A stretch of 7,675 bases of DNA, taken from a bacterium. GTDB lineage: Bacteria; UBP14; UBA6098. Shown here piece after piece: positions 1 through 6,086 of this stretch; within the stretch, counting starts at the first letter, position 1; each line of letters begins with the position of its first letter. The DNA lies in contig DAOWNU010000083.1 in assembly GCA_030642425.1 (NCBI GenBank), positions 1 through 7,675 of the forward strand. Direction: 5' to 3'. The notes beneath the pieces were generated by a model. It made no database searches and had not been told where the DNA came from. It was given only the letters and a program-made list of their open reading frames with translations. The position numbers and the translations under genes are program-made.

Positions 1-346
1 CGATAAACCTCTGAATTGCGAGGTAAACTACGGTATCATCTATAGCGCAACCATATAGATTAAAGTCAGCAACTGGATCATAAGTATAATTCGTATCTAT
101 TGAACCTCCTGTAAAAGGGTCAATACTATACATTACTTGAAGACCGGGCAGCCAAACTAAGAACGAATCCCCCATAGCGAGGTCCCAGCAGCTTGTGCCG
201 GGGTAGAAGTGAACCGTTGGGTGAAAAGTATGACCGGGGGCGTCAAGCCAGTCGATTAACCGGCAGCATAAAGAATCTGCGGCAAATGCAAAAGAGCAAA
301 GCATCGTCAAAATGCCGAGAATGATTATTGCCCTCTTAAATTTCAT
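1..346 (-). CDS. Secreted protein of unknown function, 5' part (runs off left edge)
   Basis: The frame stays open for 115 codons from an ATG at 346-344 to the window edge, so the gene is cut at its 3' end. The protein opens with a typical Sec signal peptide: basic MKFKR, a hydrophobic core at residues 6-19, and an AFA|A cleavage site after residue 22. The mature part starts ADSLCCRL and has four Cys in the visible stretch (27, 28, 53, 100). It is rich in aromatic and Asp/Thr residues. A segment around residues 73-80 (YSIDPFTG) resembles the motif found in beta-propeller-like secreted proteins, but this is too little to assign a fold. The ribosome site is weak, with CGGGAAAAA just before the ATG. 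The gene is divergent from the phosphofructokinase gene and has its own candidate promoter. I do not recognise the family. Export is well supported and function is unknown. Confidence 0.8.
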   Translation of the reverse strand, partial: MKFKRAIIILGILTMLCSFAFAADSLCCRLIDWLDAPGHTFHPTVHFYPGTSCWDLAMGDSFLVWLPGLQVMYSIDPFTGGSIDTNYTYDPVADFNLYGCAIDDTVVYLAIQRFI

Positions 347-382
347 TTTTTCCCGTGAAATGAATTTTCTGTTATAATAATG

Positions 383-411
383 ATAATAAGGAATCAGAAG
401 TGAAAATTCAA
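383..411 (-). promoter_or_regulatory. Candidate sigma-70 promoter for the leftward secreted-protein gene
   Basis: On the minus strand a TTGAAT -35 (plus-strand 406-411) is followed after exactly 17 bases by TATTAT (383-388), a 5/6 match to TATAAT. This lies about 37 bases upstream of the leftward ATG. The region is very AT-rich, and an alternative -10 (TATAAC, near 372-377) exists, so the exact hexamers are uncertain. Confidence 0.45.
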
Positions 412-441
412 GCAAATTTTTAAATAATCCTCAATATTATC

Positions 442-470
442 TTGACATTTGCGGAAATGGGCTTTATTTT
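442..470 (+). promoter_or_regulatory. Sigma-70-type promoter for the phosphofructokinase operon
   Basis: A perfect TTGACA -35 box (442-447) is followed after 17 bases by TATTTT (465-470, 4/6 match to TATAAT). Transcription would start near 477, leaving a leader of about 50 bases before the GTG start at 526. The box lies back to back with the leftward promoter. It also rules out a start codon at 442 for the downstream gene, because that codon would be inside the -35 box. Confidence 0.6.
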
Positions 471-513
471 CTCCCTTCGGTTATGGCTATTATGCCATAA
501 ATGCTTATATATT

Positions 514-520
514 AAGGAGG
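514..520 (+). promoter_or_regulatory. Strong Shine-Dalgarno that fixes a GTG start
   Basis: AAGGAGG is followed by a 5-base spacer and then GTG at 526. An ATG at 522 is one base from the motif and is in another frame, so it is too close to be used. The product of the GTG frame begins right at the conserved phosphofructokinase N-terminus. Confidence 0.85.
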
Positions 521-525
521 TATGC

Positions 526-1593
526 GTGGCCAAGAAGGTTGGTATTCTTACGGGCGGCGGCGATTGCCCCGGATTGAATGCGGTTATTCGCGCCGCGGTC
601 TATTCCGGCGTTATCGAACACGACCTGGAATTTGTCGGTATAAAATACGGCTGGAGAGGGCTTTTGGAGAGAAACACCGTTCCACTCACGCTGGAGGACG
701 TTCGAAAAATCCTCCCCGAGGGCGGCACAATACTCAGAACAAGCCGAACCAACCCGATAAAAAAGGCCGAAGATATCGACCGCGCCCTGTCGGGTTTCAA
801 AGAATTGGGACTCGACTATCTTATCGCTATTGGCGGGGAGGACACGCTCGGCGCGGCGTATCGCCTGTGGCGGGGAGATAAAAATTTCAAGGTCGTGGGC
901 GTCCCGAAAACAATCGACAACGATCTTTCCGGGACGGATGTTACATTCGGTTTCGACACGGCGATAAATATCGCAATGAAGGGTATCGACAGGCTCCACA
1001 CGACCGCGCGAAGCCATAACCGTGTGATGGTTGTCGAGTTGATGGGGCGTCACGCCGGATGGATCGCGCTCGAGGCCGGTCTCACGGGCAGCGCCGATAT
1101 TATTCTCCTGCCGGAAGTCCCATTCGATATCGAGAACGATCTTTGCGGCCCGCTGCGGAAAATGAAAGAGCGCGGGCGCGAGTATGCGATCGTTGTGGTC
1201 AGCGAGGGCGCAAAACTCGATGTCGAGCGGGATAGCGACGGCTCTTATTTTCTTCAGGAGATCGATCTCGACGAGTTCGGCCACGTGCGGCTCGGCGGGA
1301 TCGGGAAAATACTCGCGGATGAGATCGAGGATCGTGTGGACTGGGAAACGCGGCACGTCGTTTTTGGGCATCTTCAACGCGGCGGCTCCCCCACGGCTTT
1401 CGACAGATTCCTGTCCACCCGCTACGGTGTCGCGGCGGCGGACGCGGTCGCCGAAGGGCTTTCGGGGGTTATGATCTCGCTTCGCGGGACGGAAGTAAAG
1501 CCTATCGAGATGACCGACGAAATCAAAGAAATAAAGACAGTGCCGGAGAATTTCCGGCGTTACGCAAGGCTTTTTACAGCGAGGAACGAATAA
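526..1593 (+). CDS. 6-phosphofructokinase, group III type, probably pyrophosphate-dependent
   Basis: This 355-residue enzyme phosphorylates fructose-6-phosphate to fructose-1,6-bisphosphate in the cytoplasm. The N-terminus KVGILTGGGDCPGLNAVIR (4-22) is the nucleotide/phosphate-binding loop of the PfkA superfamily. PKTIDND (127-133) carries the catalytic Asp131. MGRHAGWIA (173-181), PEVPFD (196-201) and GHLQRGGSPTAFDR (281-294) supply the sugar-phosphate site, including His282 and Arg285. Two positions decide the phosphoryl donor in this family. Where ATP enzymes such as E. coli PfkA have Gly104 (GGDGS), this protein has Asp106 (GGEDT, 103-107). Where E. coli has Gly124, it has Lys128. That pair is the known mark of pyrophosphate-dependent enzymes, and GGEDT resembles the actinobacterial group III PPi-PFKs. 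The GTG start follows AAGGAGG; upstream in-frame codons lie in the promoter. The stop overlaps the next gene by one base. The phosphofructokinase assignment is very secure; PPi use is inferred. Confidence 0.95.
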   Translation: MAKKVGILTGGGDCPGLNAVIRAAVYSGVIEHDLEFVGIKYGWRGLLERNTVPLTLEDVRKILPEGGTILRTSRTNPIKKAEDIDRALSGFKELGLDYLIAIGGEDTLGAAYRLWRGDKNFKVVGVPKTIDNDLSGTDVTFGFDTAINIAMKGIDRLHTTARSHNRVMVVELMGRHAGWIALEAGLTGSADIILLPEVPFDIENDLCGPLRKMKERGREYAIVVVSEGAKLDVERDSDGSYFLQEIDLDEFGHVRLGGIGKILADEIEDRVDWETRHVVFGHLQRGGSPTAFDRFLSTRYGVAAADAVAEGLSGVMISLRGTEVKPIEMTDEIKEIKTVPENFRRYARLFTARNE

Positions 1594-2264
1594 TGAAAAA
1601 GATTTTAATAGTGTCCGCAATTGCGGTCTTGCTGAGCATGGCCTGTTCTACTATTCCGAAAGATTACAGGCCGCCGGAATATCGCAAAATAGCCGTTTTT
1701 GGCACACTGAGTGCGCCGGTCGATTACGATATCGACTCGAAGGGCGATCTCGTCGAGTCGCTGGTCGAGGGACTCGTAGAGGGTATTGTGGATGCGATTT
1801 CGGAAAATTATCCCGAATGGCGCACGACGGGCGAGCTCGCCCGTATTTGCACCCGCTGCGGCTACGACGTCTATCTTGTTGCGCCGGAAGATTATTTTGA
1901 ACAGCGCAAGAATAAGGTCGATGTGGCGCATCAGAAGCGGTATGAAGACTGGGTCGATTCCGAACCATACCGGTATCGTTCGCAGATGAAATCGCTTATC
2001 GGCGAGCACATGGAGCCGGAGGCCTATATCATGTGCCGCCAGCTCGACCCGGACGACGACGAGGAGAGTTTTACTGTCGAGATGCGGCGCTGGCGCAACG
2101 ACAAGATGATTTTCAGCATGAGTTACGGCTATTTTCTCAAGCATTACAACGAGTTTTTCTGCGGCGCGGATATCGAAGATCCCCAGCCAGAGGAGGCTAA
2201 GGAAATCGAGGAGGACGAGGAAGACACGGGGATAGAACCGGGCAAGGGAGATAGGATAAAATAA
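1593..2264 (+). CDS. Predicted lipoprotein of unknown function, coupled to phosphofructokinase
   Basis: The protein has 223 residues. Its N-terminus (MKKILIVSAIAVLLSMAC) is a lipoprotein signal peptide. The lipobox SMAC fits the general prokaryotic pattern, though Ser rather than Leu at -3 is atypical, and Cys18 would be lipidated. After a short Pro-rich linker, RKIAVFGTLS (31-40) looks like the first beta strand of many small envelope lipoproteins. A helical acidic stretch (GDLVESLVEGLVEGIVDAI) follows at 51-69. A CTRC pair sits at 86-89. The middle is charged and rich in Tyr, and the C-terminus (about 193-212) is a strongly acidic tail rich in Glu and Asp. The ATG overlaps the preceding stop as TAATG, and GAGG lies just upstream, which points to translational coupling. 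I recognise no family. The membrane location makes a direct glycolytic role doubtful, and it may only share the transcript. Confidence 0.8.
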   Translation: MKKILIVSAIAVLLSMACSTIPKDYRPPEYRKIAVFGTLSAPVDYDIDSKGDLVESLVEGLVEGIVDAISENYPEWRTTGELARICTRCGYDVYLVAPEDYFEQRKNKVDVAHQKRYEDWVDSEPYRYRSQMKSLIGEHMEPEAYIMCRQLDPDDDEESFTVEMRRWRNDKMIFSMSYGYFLKHYNEFFCGADIEDPQPEEAKEIEEDEEDTGIEPGKGDRIK

Positions 2265-2312
2265 CATACTATTTATTTCATTGTATCAACTAAGTATTAA
2301 CAAAATAAAATC

Positions 2313-2317
2313 GGAGG
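2313..2317 (+). promoter_or_regulatory. Shine-Dalgarno that fixes the gap start
   Basis: GGAGG lies 5 bases before the ATG at 2323. An in-frame TTG at 2281 would add 14 residues not found in the family and has no ribosome site. Confidence 0.85.
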
Positions 2318-2322
2318 AAAAT

Positions 2323-3315
2323 ATGCGTGTTGGAATTAACGGATTCGGGCGTATCGGAAGACAGGTTATGAGGATAGCATGGGGCGATTCAAAAATCGAG
2401 ATCGCGCACATCAACGACATAACCGACGCGAAAACTCTGGCCCATCTTCTCAAATATGACAGCACATTCGGTGTCTGGGGACATGAAGTAAGCTCGACCG
2501 ATGGCGCGATCTTTATCGACGGTAAGAAGATTACTGTTTCCGCGGAACGCGACCCAAAGAATCTTCGCTGGAAAGATGCCGGGGTCGATATCGTTCTGGA
2601 AGCCACGGGAATATTCCGCAAGAAGGAACAGGCGCAATGGCATATCGACGCCGGAGCGAAAAAAGTTCTCATCTCCGCGCCGGGAAAAAACGCTCTCGAC
2701 GGCGATTTCGTGATAGGTGTGAATGCAGACGATTATCGCAAAGACACGCACCACATTATCTCGATAGGAAGCTGCACGACGAACTGCCTCGCGCCGGTTG
2801 TCAAAGTTCTGAACGACGAATTCGGCATAGTTCGCGCTTTGATGACGACAATCCACGCCTATACGAACGACCAGCGGATACTCGATCTTCCGCATAAAGA
2901 CCTGCGCCGGGCGAGAACGGCGGCCCAGAATATTATCCCGACTTCGACGGGCGCGGCAAAAGCAGTCGGAATCGTTATACCGGAACTCAGGGGGAAACTC
3001 GACGGGATGGCGATACGCGTGCCGGTCGCGGACGGTTCCATTGTCGATATGACATGCGAATTGGGAAAAAACACCACCCCGGAGGAGATAAACGATCTAA
3101 TGAGAGAAAAGGCTTCGGGACCGCTGAAAGGTATCCTGCAGGTCTCCGAAGACCCGATCGTCTCCAGCGACGTTGTCGGCAACCCGCACAGCAGCATTTT
3201 TTCCCCTATCGACACGCGCGTTATGGGAGGCAATTTTGTGAAAGTGCTTTCCTGGTATGACAACGAATGGGGTTTCTCGAATCGTGTGGTCGATATGATG
3301 AAAAGGATGATATAA
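2323..3315 (+). CDS. gap: Glyceraldehyde-3-phosphate dehydrogenase, NAD-type
   Basis: This 330-residue cytoplasmic enzyme oxidises glyceraldehyde-3-phosphate with NAD and phosphate to 1,3-bisphosphoglycerate; the length is normal for the family. VGINGFGRIGR (3-13) is the Rossmann-fold NAD-binding motif. Asp32 and the Leu189-Pro190 pair in DLPHKDLRRAR fit NAD rather than NADP preference, that is, the glycolytic form. The catalytic centre is SCTTNC (150-155) with Cys151, partnered by His178 in TIHAYTNDQ. The usual Ala before the SCTTNC is Gly here, a mild change. The C-terminal WYDNEWGFSNRVVDM (311-325) is the standard coenzyme-contact motif. The gene starts 58 bases after the lipoprotein gene, with no clear terminator between them, so it may share that transcript; I see no convincing promoter in the 58 bases. 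Downstream come the repeat arrays and then pgk. The identification is secure. Confidence 0.98.
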   Translation: MRVGINGFGRIGRQVMRIAWGDSKIEIAHINDITDAKTLAHLLKYDSTFGVWGHEVSSTDGAIFIDGKKITVSAERDPKNLRWKDAGVDIVLEATGIFRKKEQAQWHIDAGAKKVLISAPGKNALDGDFVIGVNADDYRKDTHHIISIGSCTTNCLAPVVKVLNDEFGIVRALMTTIHAYTNDQRILDLPHKDLRRARTAAQNIIPTSTGAAKAVGIVIPELRGKLDGMAIRVPVADGSIVDMTCELGKNTTPEEINDLMREKASGPLKGILQVSEDPIVSSDVVGNPHSSIFSPIDTRVMGGNFVKVLSWYDNEWGFSNRVVDMMKRMI

Positions 3316-3479
3316 ATGTTAAATGTTAAAAAGATAGGGGTCAAGGGGTCGAGGGATCGAGTCCGGAACGACAGTAAGAGAAAATTTAAGCTGGAATTAG
3401 ACATTCGACATTCGTCATTAGACATTCATTAGGATTTCGAGCTTAGGAATTAGGATTTATATTAGATTAGGATTTATAT
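3314..3479 (+). repeat. Cluster of four degenerate micro-tandem repeats between gap and pgk
   Basis: Four short arrays lie next to one another. AAATGTT occurs twice at 3314-3327, the first copy overlapping the gap stop codon. An 8-base unit occurs three times at 3336-3359 (AGGGGTCA, AGGGGTCG, AGGGATCG). A 7-base unit occurs four times at 3398-3425 (TAGACAT, TCGACAT, TCGTCAT, TAGACAT). A TTAGGA core occurs four times from 3429 to 3472, including two exact ATTAGGATTTATAT copies at 3449-3462 and 3466-3479. The stretch has no believable gene. On the minus strand the 7-base array reads MSNDECRMSN, a string I recall from spurious predicted proteins in many uncultured bacterial genomes, which suggests a dispersed intergenic repeat type. 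That link is from memory and was not searched. Confidence 0.75.
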
Positions 3480-3485
3480 CAGATA

Positions 3486-3512
3486 TTGAAATAAAATTTC
3501 TAAAAGTATAAA
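3486..3512 (+). promoter_or_regulatory. Possible weak promoter for pgk-tpiA-secG-tRNA
   Basis: TTGAAA (3486-3491) and TATAAA (3507-3512) are good hexamers, but they are only 15 bases apart, shorter than the usual 16-18. The site lies about 50 bases upstream of the pgk start and beyond the repeat arrays. A promoter here would explain how a tight four-gene unit is expressed after a 249-base gap. Confidence 0.35.
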
Positions 3513-3552
3513 AGATGAGTTATTTTACAATGGCGAAACCCATTCTACCATA

Positions 3553-3560
3553 GAGGTGAT
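3553..3560 (+). promoter_or_regulatory. Shine-Dalgarno that fixes the pgk start
   Basis: GAGGTGAT is an eight-base perfect match to the 16S anti-Shine-Dalgarno complement and lies 4 bases before the ATG at 3565. The in-frame GTG at 3556 is inside this motif, so it is not the start. Confidence 0.85.
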
Positions 3561-3564
3561 TTCT

Positions 3565-4776
3565 ATGTCGCATTTGAGAAAAAAAACTATCGACGACCTG
3601 AATTTCGAGGGGAAAAAAGTTCTGGTTAGGGTCGATTACAACGTTCCGTTATCGGACGGCGTAATCGAAGACGACCACCGAATACGTATGACCCTGCCGA
3701 CAATTAAAAAGATATTGTCCGGCGGCGGCATTCCGATATTAATGTCCCATCTTGGAAGGCCAAAGGGCAAATTCGATCCCTCCCTTTCGCTTGCGCCAGT
3801 GGCAAAAAGGCTCGAGGAACTTATCGGAAAGCCCGTTACATTCATATCGGACATAGTTGGCGAAGAAGCAATGAGTATCCGCGATCACGCCGTCAAAGGG
3901 GATATCTTCCTCCTCGGGAATCTTAGATTCAACAAGGGTGAGGAAACGAACGACCCGAAATTCTCAAGACAGCTCGCGGGTCATTCCGATATTTTTATAA
4001 ACGACGCATTCGGAACGAGCCACCGCACACACGCGAGCACTGTGGGTGTAACCGAATTCGTAAAAGTTTCCGCGATGGGTTATCTAATGAAGCGCGAATT
4101 GGACATTCTTATCGGCCTGCTCGAAGAGCCGAGAAGACCCTTTATTGCGATAATCGGCGGAAAAAAGGTTTCTTCGAAAATCCCGCTGCTAAAATCACTG
4201 ATGGACAAATGCGATAGAATTATTGTCGGCGGCGCGATGGCCTCCACATTTTTCGGAAGTCTCGGTATCTCACAGGGTTACGGCTTTGTAGAGAGCGGCA
4301 GCTTTGATATTGCGCGGGAAATTCTGGAAAAAACAGAGAGCGTGGAGCCTTATGCGGGAAAACTTCTTCTCCCTATCGACCAGCGTGTTGCGGCTGAGCT
4401 TACTGAAACATGCCCAACAAAAGTCTATCCTTACGATCAGGTTCCGCTCGATGTCGAAGTCGGCGATATCGGCCCCGATTCGATAGCGCGCTTCAAAGAA
4501 GAACTCGATACGGCAATGACGATTATAATTAACGGGCCTGTCGGGGTTTTCGAGATCGAGCAGTTCTCGCGCGGGACGAGGGAAATACTGAAAAAGATCG
4601 CCGAGCGGGTCGATAAGGGCGCCAAGGGGATAATCGGCGGCGGCGACAGCGCGGCGGCGGCGGCGAAATTCGGTCTGGAAGACAGGATGACGCACATCTC
4701 CACCGGCGGCGGGGCGTCGCTGAAACTGCTCGAAGGCACAACTCTTCCGGCGGTCGATGCCCTTACAGACAGGTAG
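3565..4776 (+). CDS. pgk: Phosphoglycerate kinase
   Basis: This 403-residue cytoplasmic enzyme transfers phosphate from 1,3-bisphosphoglycerate to ADP, the first ATP-yielding step of glycolysis. The length is typical. N-domain motifs for 3-phosphoglycerate binding are RVDYNVP (22-28), Arg39, SHLGRPKG (61-68), NLRF (119-122) and DAFGTSHRTHAS (147-158). C-domain nucleotide motifs are IGGKKVSSKI (197-206), NGPVGVFE (323-330), GGGDSAAAAAKFG (358-370) and THISTGGGASLKLLEG (376-391), all in the family order. Small departures are Tyr for Phe in RVDFNVP and Gly118 where most homologues have Glu (LENLRF). Neither position is in the core phosphoryl-transfer chemistry as I understand it. The next gene, tpiA, begins 8 bases after the stop, so the two are almost surely co-transcribed. 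The identification is secure. Confidence 0.98.
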   Translation: MSHLRKKTIDDLNFEGKKVLVRVDYNVPLSDGVIEDDHRIRMTLPTIKKILSGGGIPILMSHLGRPKGKFDPSLSLAPVAKRLEELIGKPVTFISDIVGEEAMSIRDHAVKGDIFLLGNLRFNKGEETNDPKFSRQLAGHSDIFINDAFGTSHRTHASTVGVTEFVKVSAMGYLMKRELDILIGLLEEPRRPFIAIIGGKKVSSKIPLLKSLMDKCDRIIVGGAMASTFFGSLGISQGYGFVESGSFDIAREILEKTESVEPYAGKLLLPIDQRVAAELTETCPTKVYPYDQVPLDVEVGDIGPDSIARFKEELDTAMTIIINGPVGVFEIEQFSRGTREILKKIAERVDKGAKGIIGGGDSAAAAAKFGLEDRMTHISTGGGASLKLLEGTTLPAVDALTDR

Positions 4777-4784
4777 ATGATAAA

Positions 4785-5564
4785 ATGAGAAAACTGCTTA
4801 TCGCCGGCAATTGGAAAATGTTCAAAACTTTCGATGAGGCTATCGACCTTGCGAAAAATATCGAAAAATTTGTCCGAAATGAATCGGTTGTGGATGTCGC
4901 GGTTTTTCCGCCGGCAACCTATATTCACGTTGTTTCGTCGCTGCTTAAAAACAGGTCGATCTTTGTCGGCGCACAGAATATCTATCCCGAAGAAGAAGGG
5001 GCTTTCACCGGCGAAATATCCGCAAAAATGGTCTTGACAAGCGGCGGGTCGATGACTATTTTAGGTCATTCCGAGCGGAGGAACGTTTTCGGCGAACCGA
5101 ATGACTTCATCTGCAAAAAGGTAAAAAAGGCAATGGCAACGGGACTTATCCCGGTTCTTTGTATCGGCGAAAAGCTTGAAGAGCGCGAGGCCGGCGAAAC
5201 AGAATCGGTTCTCATCGGGCAATTGGAAGGTTCTTTGGACGGTGTGAAAATCGATTCGCCGGACGAAATTGTGCTCGCCTACGAGCCGGTATGGGCTATC
5301 GGCACCGGAGTCAATGCGACGCCGGAACAGGCACAAGCGACACAGGCTTTTATCCGCGAATGGTTCCGGGGCCGTTACGGCCCGATGGCCGATAAAATTC
5401 GGATTCTTTATGGCGGGAGCGTAAAACCGTCGAACGCGGAAAAACTTTTGTCGCAGGCCGATATCGACGGCGCGCTTATCGGCGGCGCAAGCTTAAGTTC
5501 GGAAAGTTTTTGTGAAATAATCGCCATTGCAAAACGAATTTCAATCGAGGGAAAATGTCAGTAA
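4785..5564 (+). CDS. tpiA: Triosephosphate isomerase
   Basis: This 259-residue TIM-barrel enzyme interconverts dihydroxyacetone phosphate and glyceraldehyde-3-phosphate in the cytoplasm. Visible motifs in order are AGNWKM (7-12) with Asn9 and Lys11, VGAQNIY (61-67), GAFTGEIS (72-79), and ILGHSERR (92-99) with catalytic His95. Then come CIGE (126-129), AYEPVWAIGTG (165-175) with catalytic base Glu167 and the flexible loop 6, the phosphate-gripping YGGSVKPSN (209-217), and DGALIGGASL (228-237). All key residues are present and the length is ordinary. The ribosome site is poor (AGGTAGATGAT overlapping the pgk stop), which suggests translation is helped by ribosomes finishing pgk. Its 3' end overlaps secG by 10 bases. 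The identification is secure. Confidence 0.98.
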   Translation: MRKLLIAGNWKMFKTFDEAIDLAKNIEKFVRNESVVDVAVFPPATYIHVVSSLLKNRSIFVGAQNIYPEEEGAFTGEISAKMVLTSGGSMTILGHSERRNVFGEPNDFICKKVKKAMATGLIPVLCIGEKLEEREAGETESVLIGQLEGSLDGVKIDSPDEIVLAYEPVWAIGTGVNATPEQAQATQAFIREWFRGRYGPMADKIRILYGGSVKPSNAEKLLSQADIDGALIGGASLSSESFCEIIAIAKRISIEGKCQ

Positions 5565-5935
5565 TATTTTCGATACTAATTCTTCTTGTAGCCATAGCGC
5601 TCGTAATCTCCATTCTGCTTCAATCCGGACGCGGCGGTGGACTTGCGGGAGCGTTCGGCGGCTCTTTTGGGGCCAGTTCGGTTTTCGGCGGACATGCCGC
5701 CGGGGATTTCCTTACAAAAGTGACCGGCGGCCTGGCTATCGCATTCGTTGTGCTGGTTATATTGATTAACGTTATGTCTTCACGCACGACTTCGACACGC
5801 CCGACGAGTATTATACCGGATGAAGCCGGCAAAGAAATGCCCGCCGCGCCTCCTTCAGGCGGAGGGATGCCTTCTACTCCCCCACCCGGCGGTGGCGGGG
5901 GGATGCCGCAGGGCGTCCCGGTTGGCGGCGAATAA
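5555..5935 (+). CDS. secG: Protein-export membrane protein SecG with Pro/Gly-rich tail
   Basis: SecG is the small accessory subunit of the SecYEG channel in the inner membrane. This 126-residue protein shows the family layout. Transmembrane helix 1 (about 3-22) ends in the conserved LLQSGRGGGLAGAFGG motif (21-36). A glycine-rich loop with SVFGGHAAGDFLTKVT (42-57) follows, then transmembrane helix 2 (about 58-74). After residue 75 there is a tail of some 50 residues with two GGGMP-like blocks and proline runs (about 95-124), probably disordered; many SecG proteins have such a variable tail. The ATG lies inside the last codons of tpiA, a 10-base overlap in another frame. GAGGG at 5547-5551 is only 3 bases from the ATG, so coupled translation is likely. 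The identification is firm from motif order and gene context. Confidence 0.93.
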   Translation: MSVIFSILILLVAIALVISILLQSGRGGGLAGAFGGSFGASSVFGGHAAGDFLTKVTGGLAIAFVVLVILINVMSSRTTSTRPTSIIPDEAGKEMPAAPPSGGGMPSTPPPGGGGGMPQGVPVGGE

Positions 5936-5964
5936 GTTAGCTCTTTAGTATGTTTGAAAAAATC

Positions 5965-6049
5965 GCCGGGGTGGTGGAATTGGCAGACACGCATGGTTGA
6001 GGGCCATGTGAGCAACTTGCTCATGCGGGTTCAAGTCCCGCCCTCGGCA
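5965..6049 (+). tRNA. tRNA-Leu with GAG anticodon
   Basis: The 85 bases fold as a class II tRNA. The acceptor stem pairs GCCGGGG (5965-5971) with CCTCGGC (6042-6048), with one G-U pair and discriminator A6049 as expected for leucine. The D-arm region carries GTGGAATTGGCAGACAC, typical of tRNA-Leu. The anticodon stem pairs CATGG (5992-5996) with CCATG (6004-6008), around loop TTGAGGG with anticodon GAG at 5999-6001. The long variable arm pairs TGAGC with GCTCA. The T stem pairs GCGGG (6025-6029) with CCCGC (6037-6041) around TTCAAGT. CCA is not encoded and would be added enzymatically. It reads CUC and CUU codons. It starts 29 bases after secG with no promoter or terminator between, so it is probably processed from the same transcript. 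Confidence 0.97.
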
Positions 6050-6056
6050 AATAAAT

Positions 6057-6086
6057 AAAAAAGCAGGCTTTAATGTCTGCTTTTTT
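6057..6086 (+). terminator. Intrinsic terminator after tRNA-Leu
   Basis: AAAAAAGCAGGC (6057-6068) pairs with GTCTGCTTTTTT (6075-6086) across the loop TTTAAT, giving 12 pairs with one G-U. The T-run makes it a terminator for the pgk-tpiA-secG-tRNA transcript. The A-run on the 5' side could let it also work on the minus strand. Confidence 0.9.

Noticed and set aside
522..881. Frame starting at ATG 522, one base after the strong ribosome site
   Set aside because: The spacing is too short and the product is a basic, motif-free shadow of the phosphofructokinase.
505..1620. Long open frame of 371 codons on the minus strand opposite the phosphofructokinase gene
   Set aside because: It mirrors the codon bias of a secure gene on the plus strand, has no recognisable domain, and shows no sign of its own expression.
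1605..2267. 220-codon minus-strand frame opposite the lipoprotein gene
   Set aside because: The plus-strand frame has a signal peptide, lipobox and coupled start. The opposite frame has no motif and is best read as a shadow.
2859..3425. 188-codon minus-strand frame beginning MSNDECRMSN
   Set aside because: Its start lies in the micro-repeat array and the rest is antisense to gap; this is the usual spurious product of such repeats.
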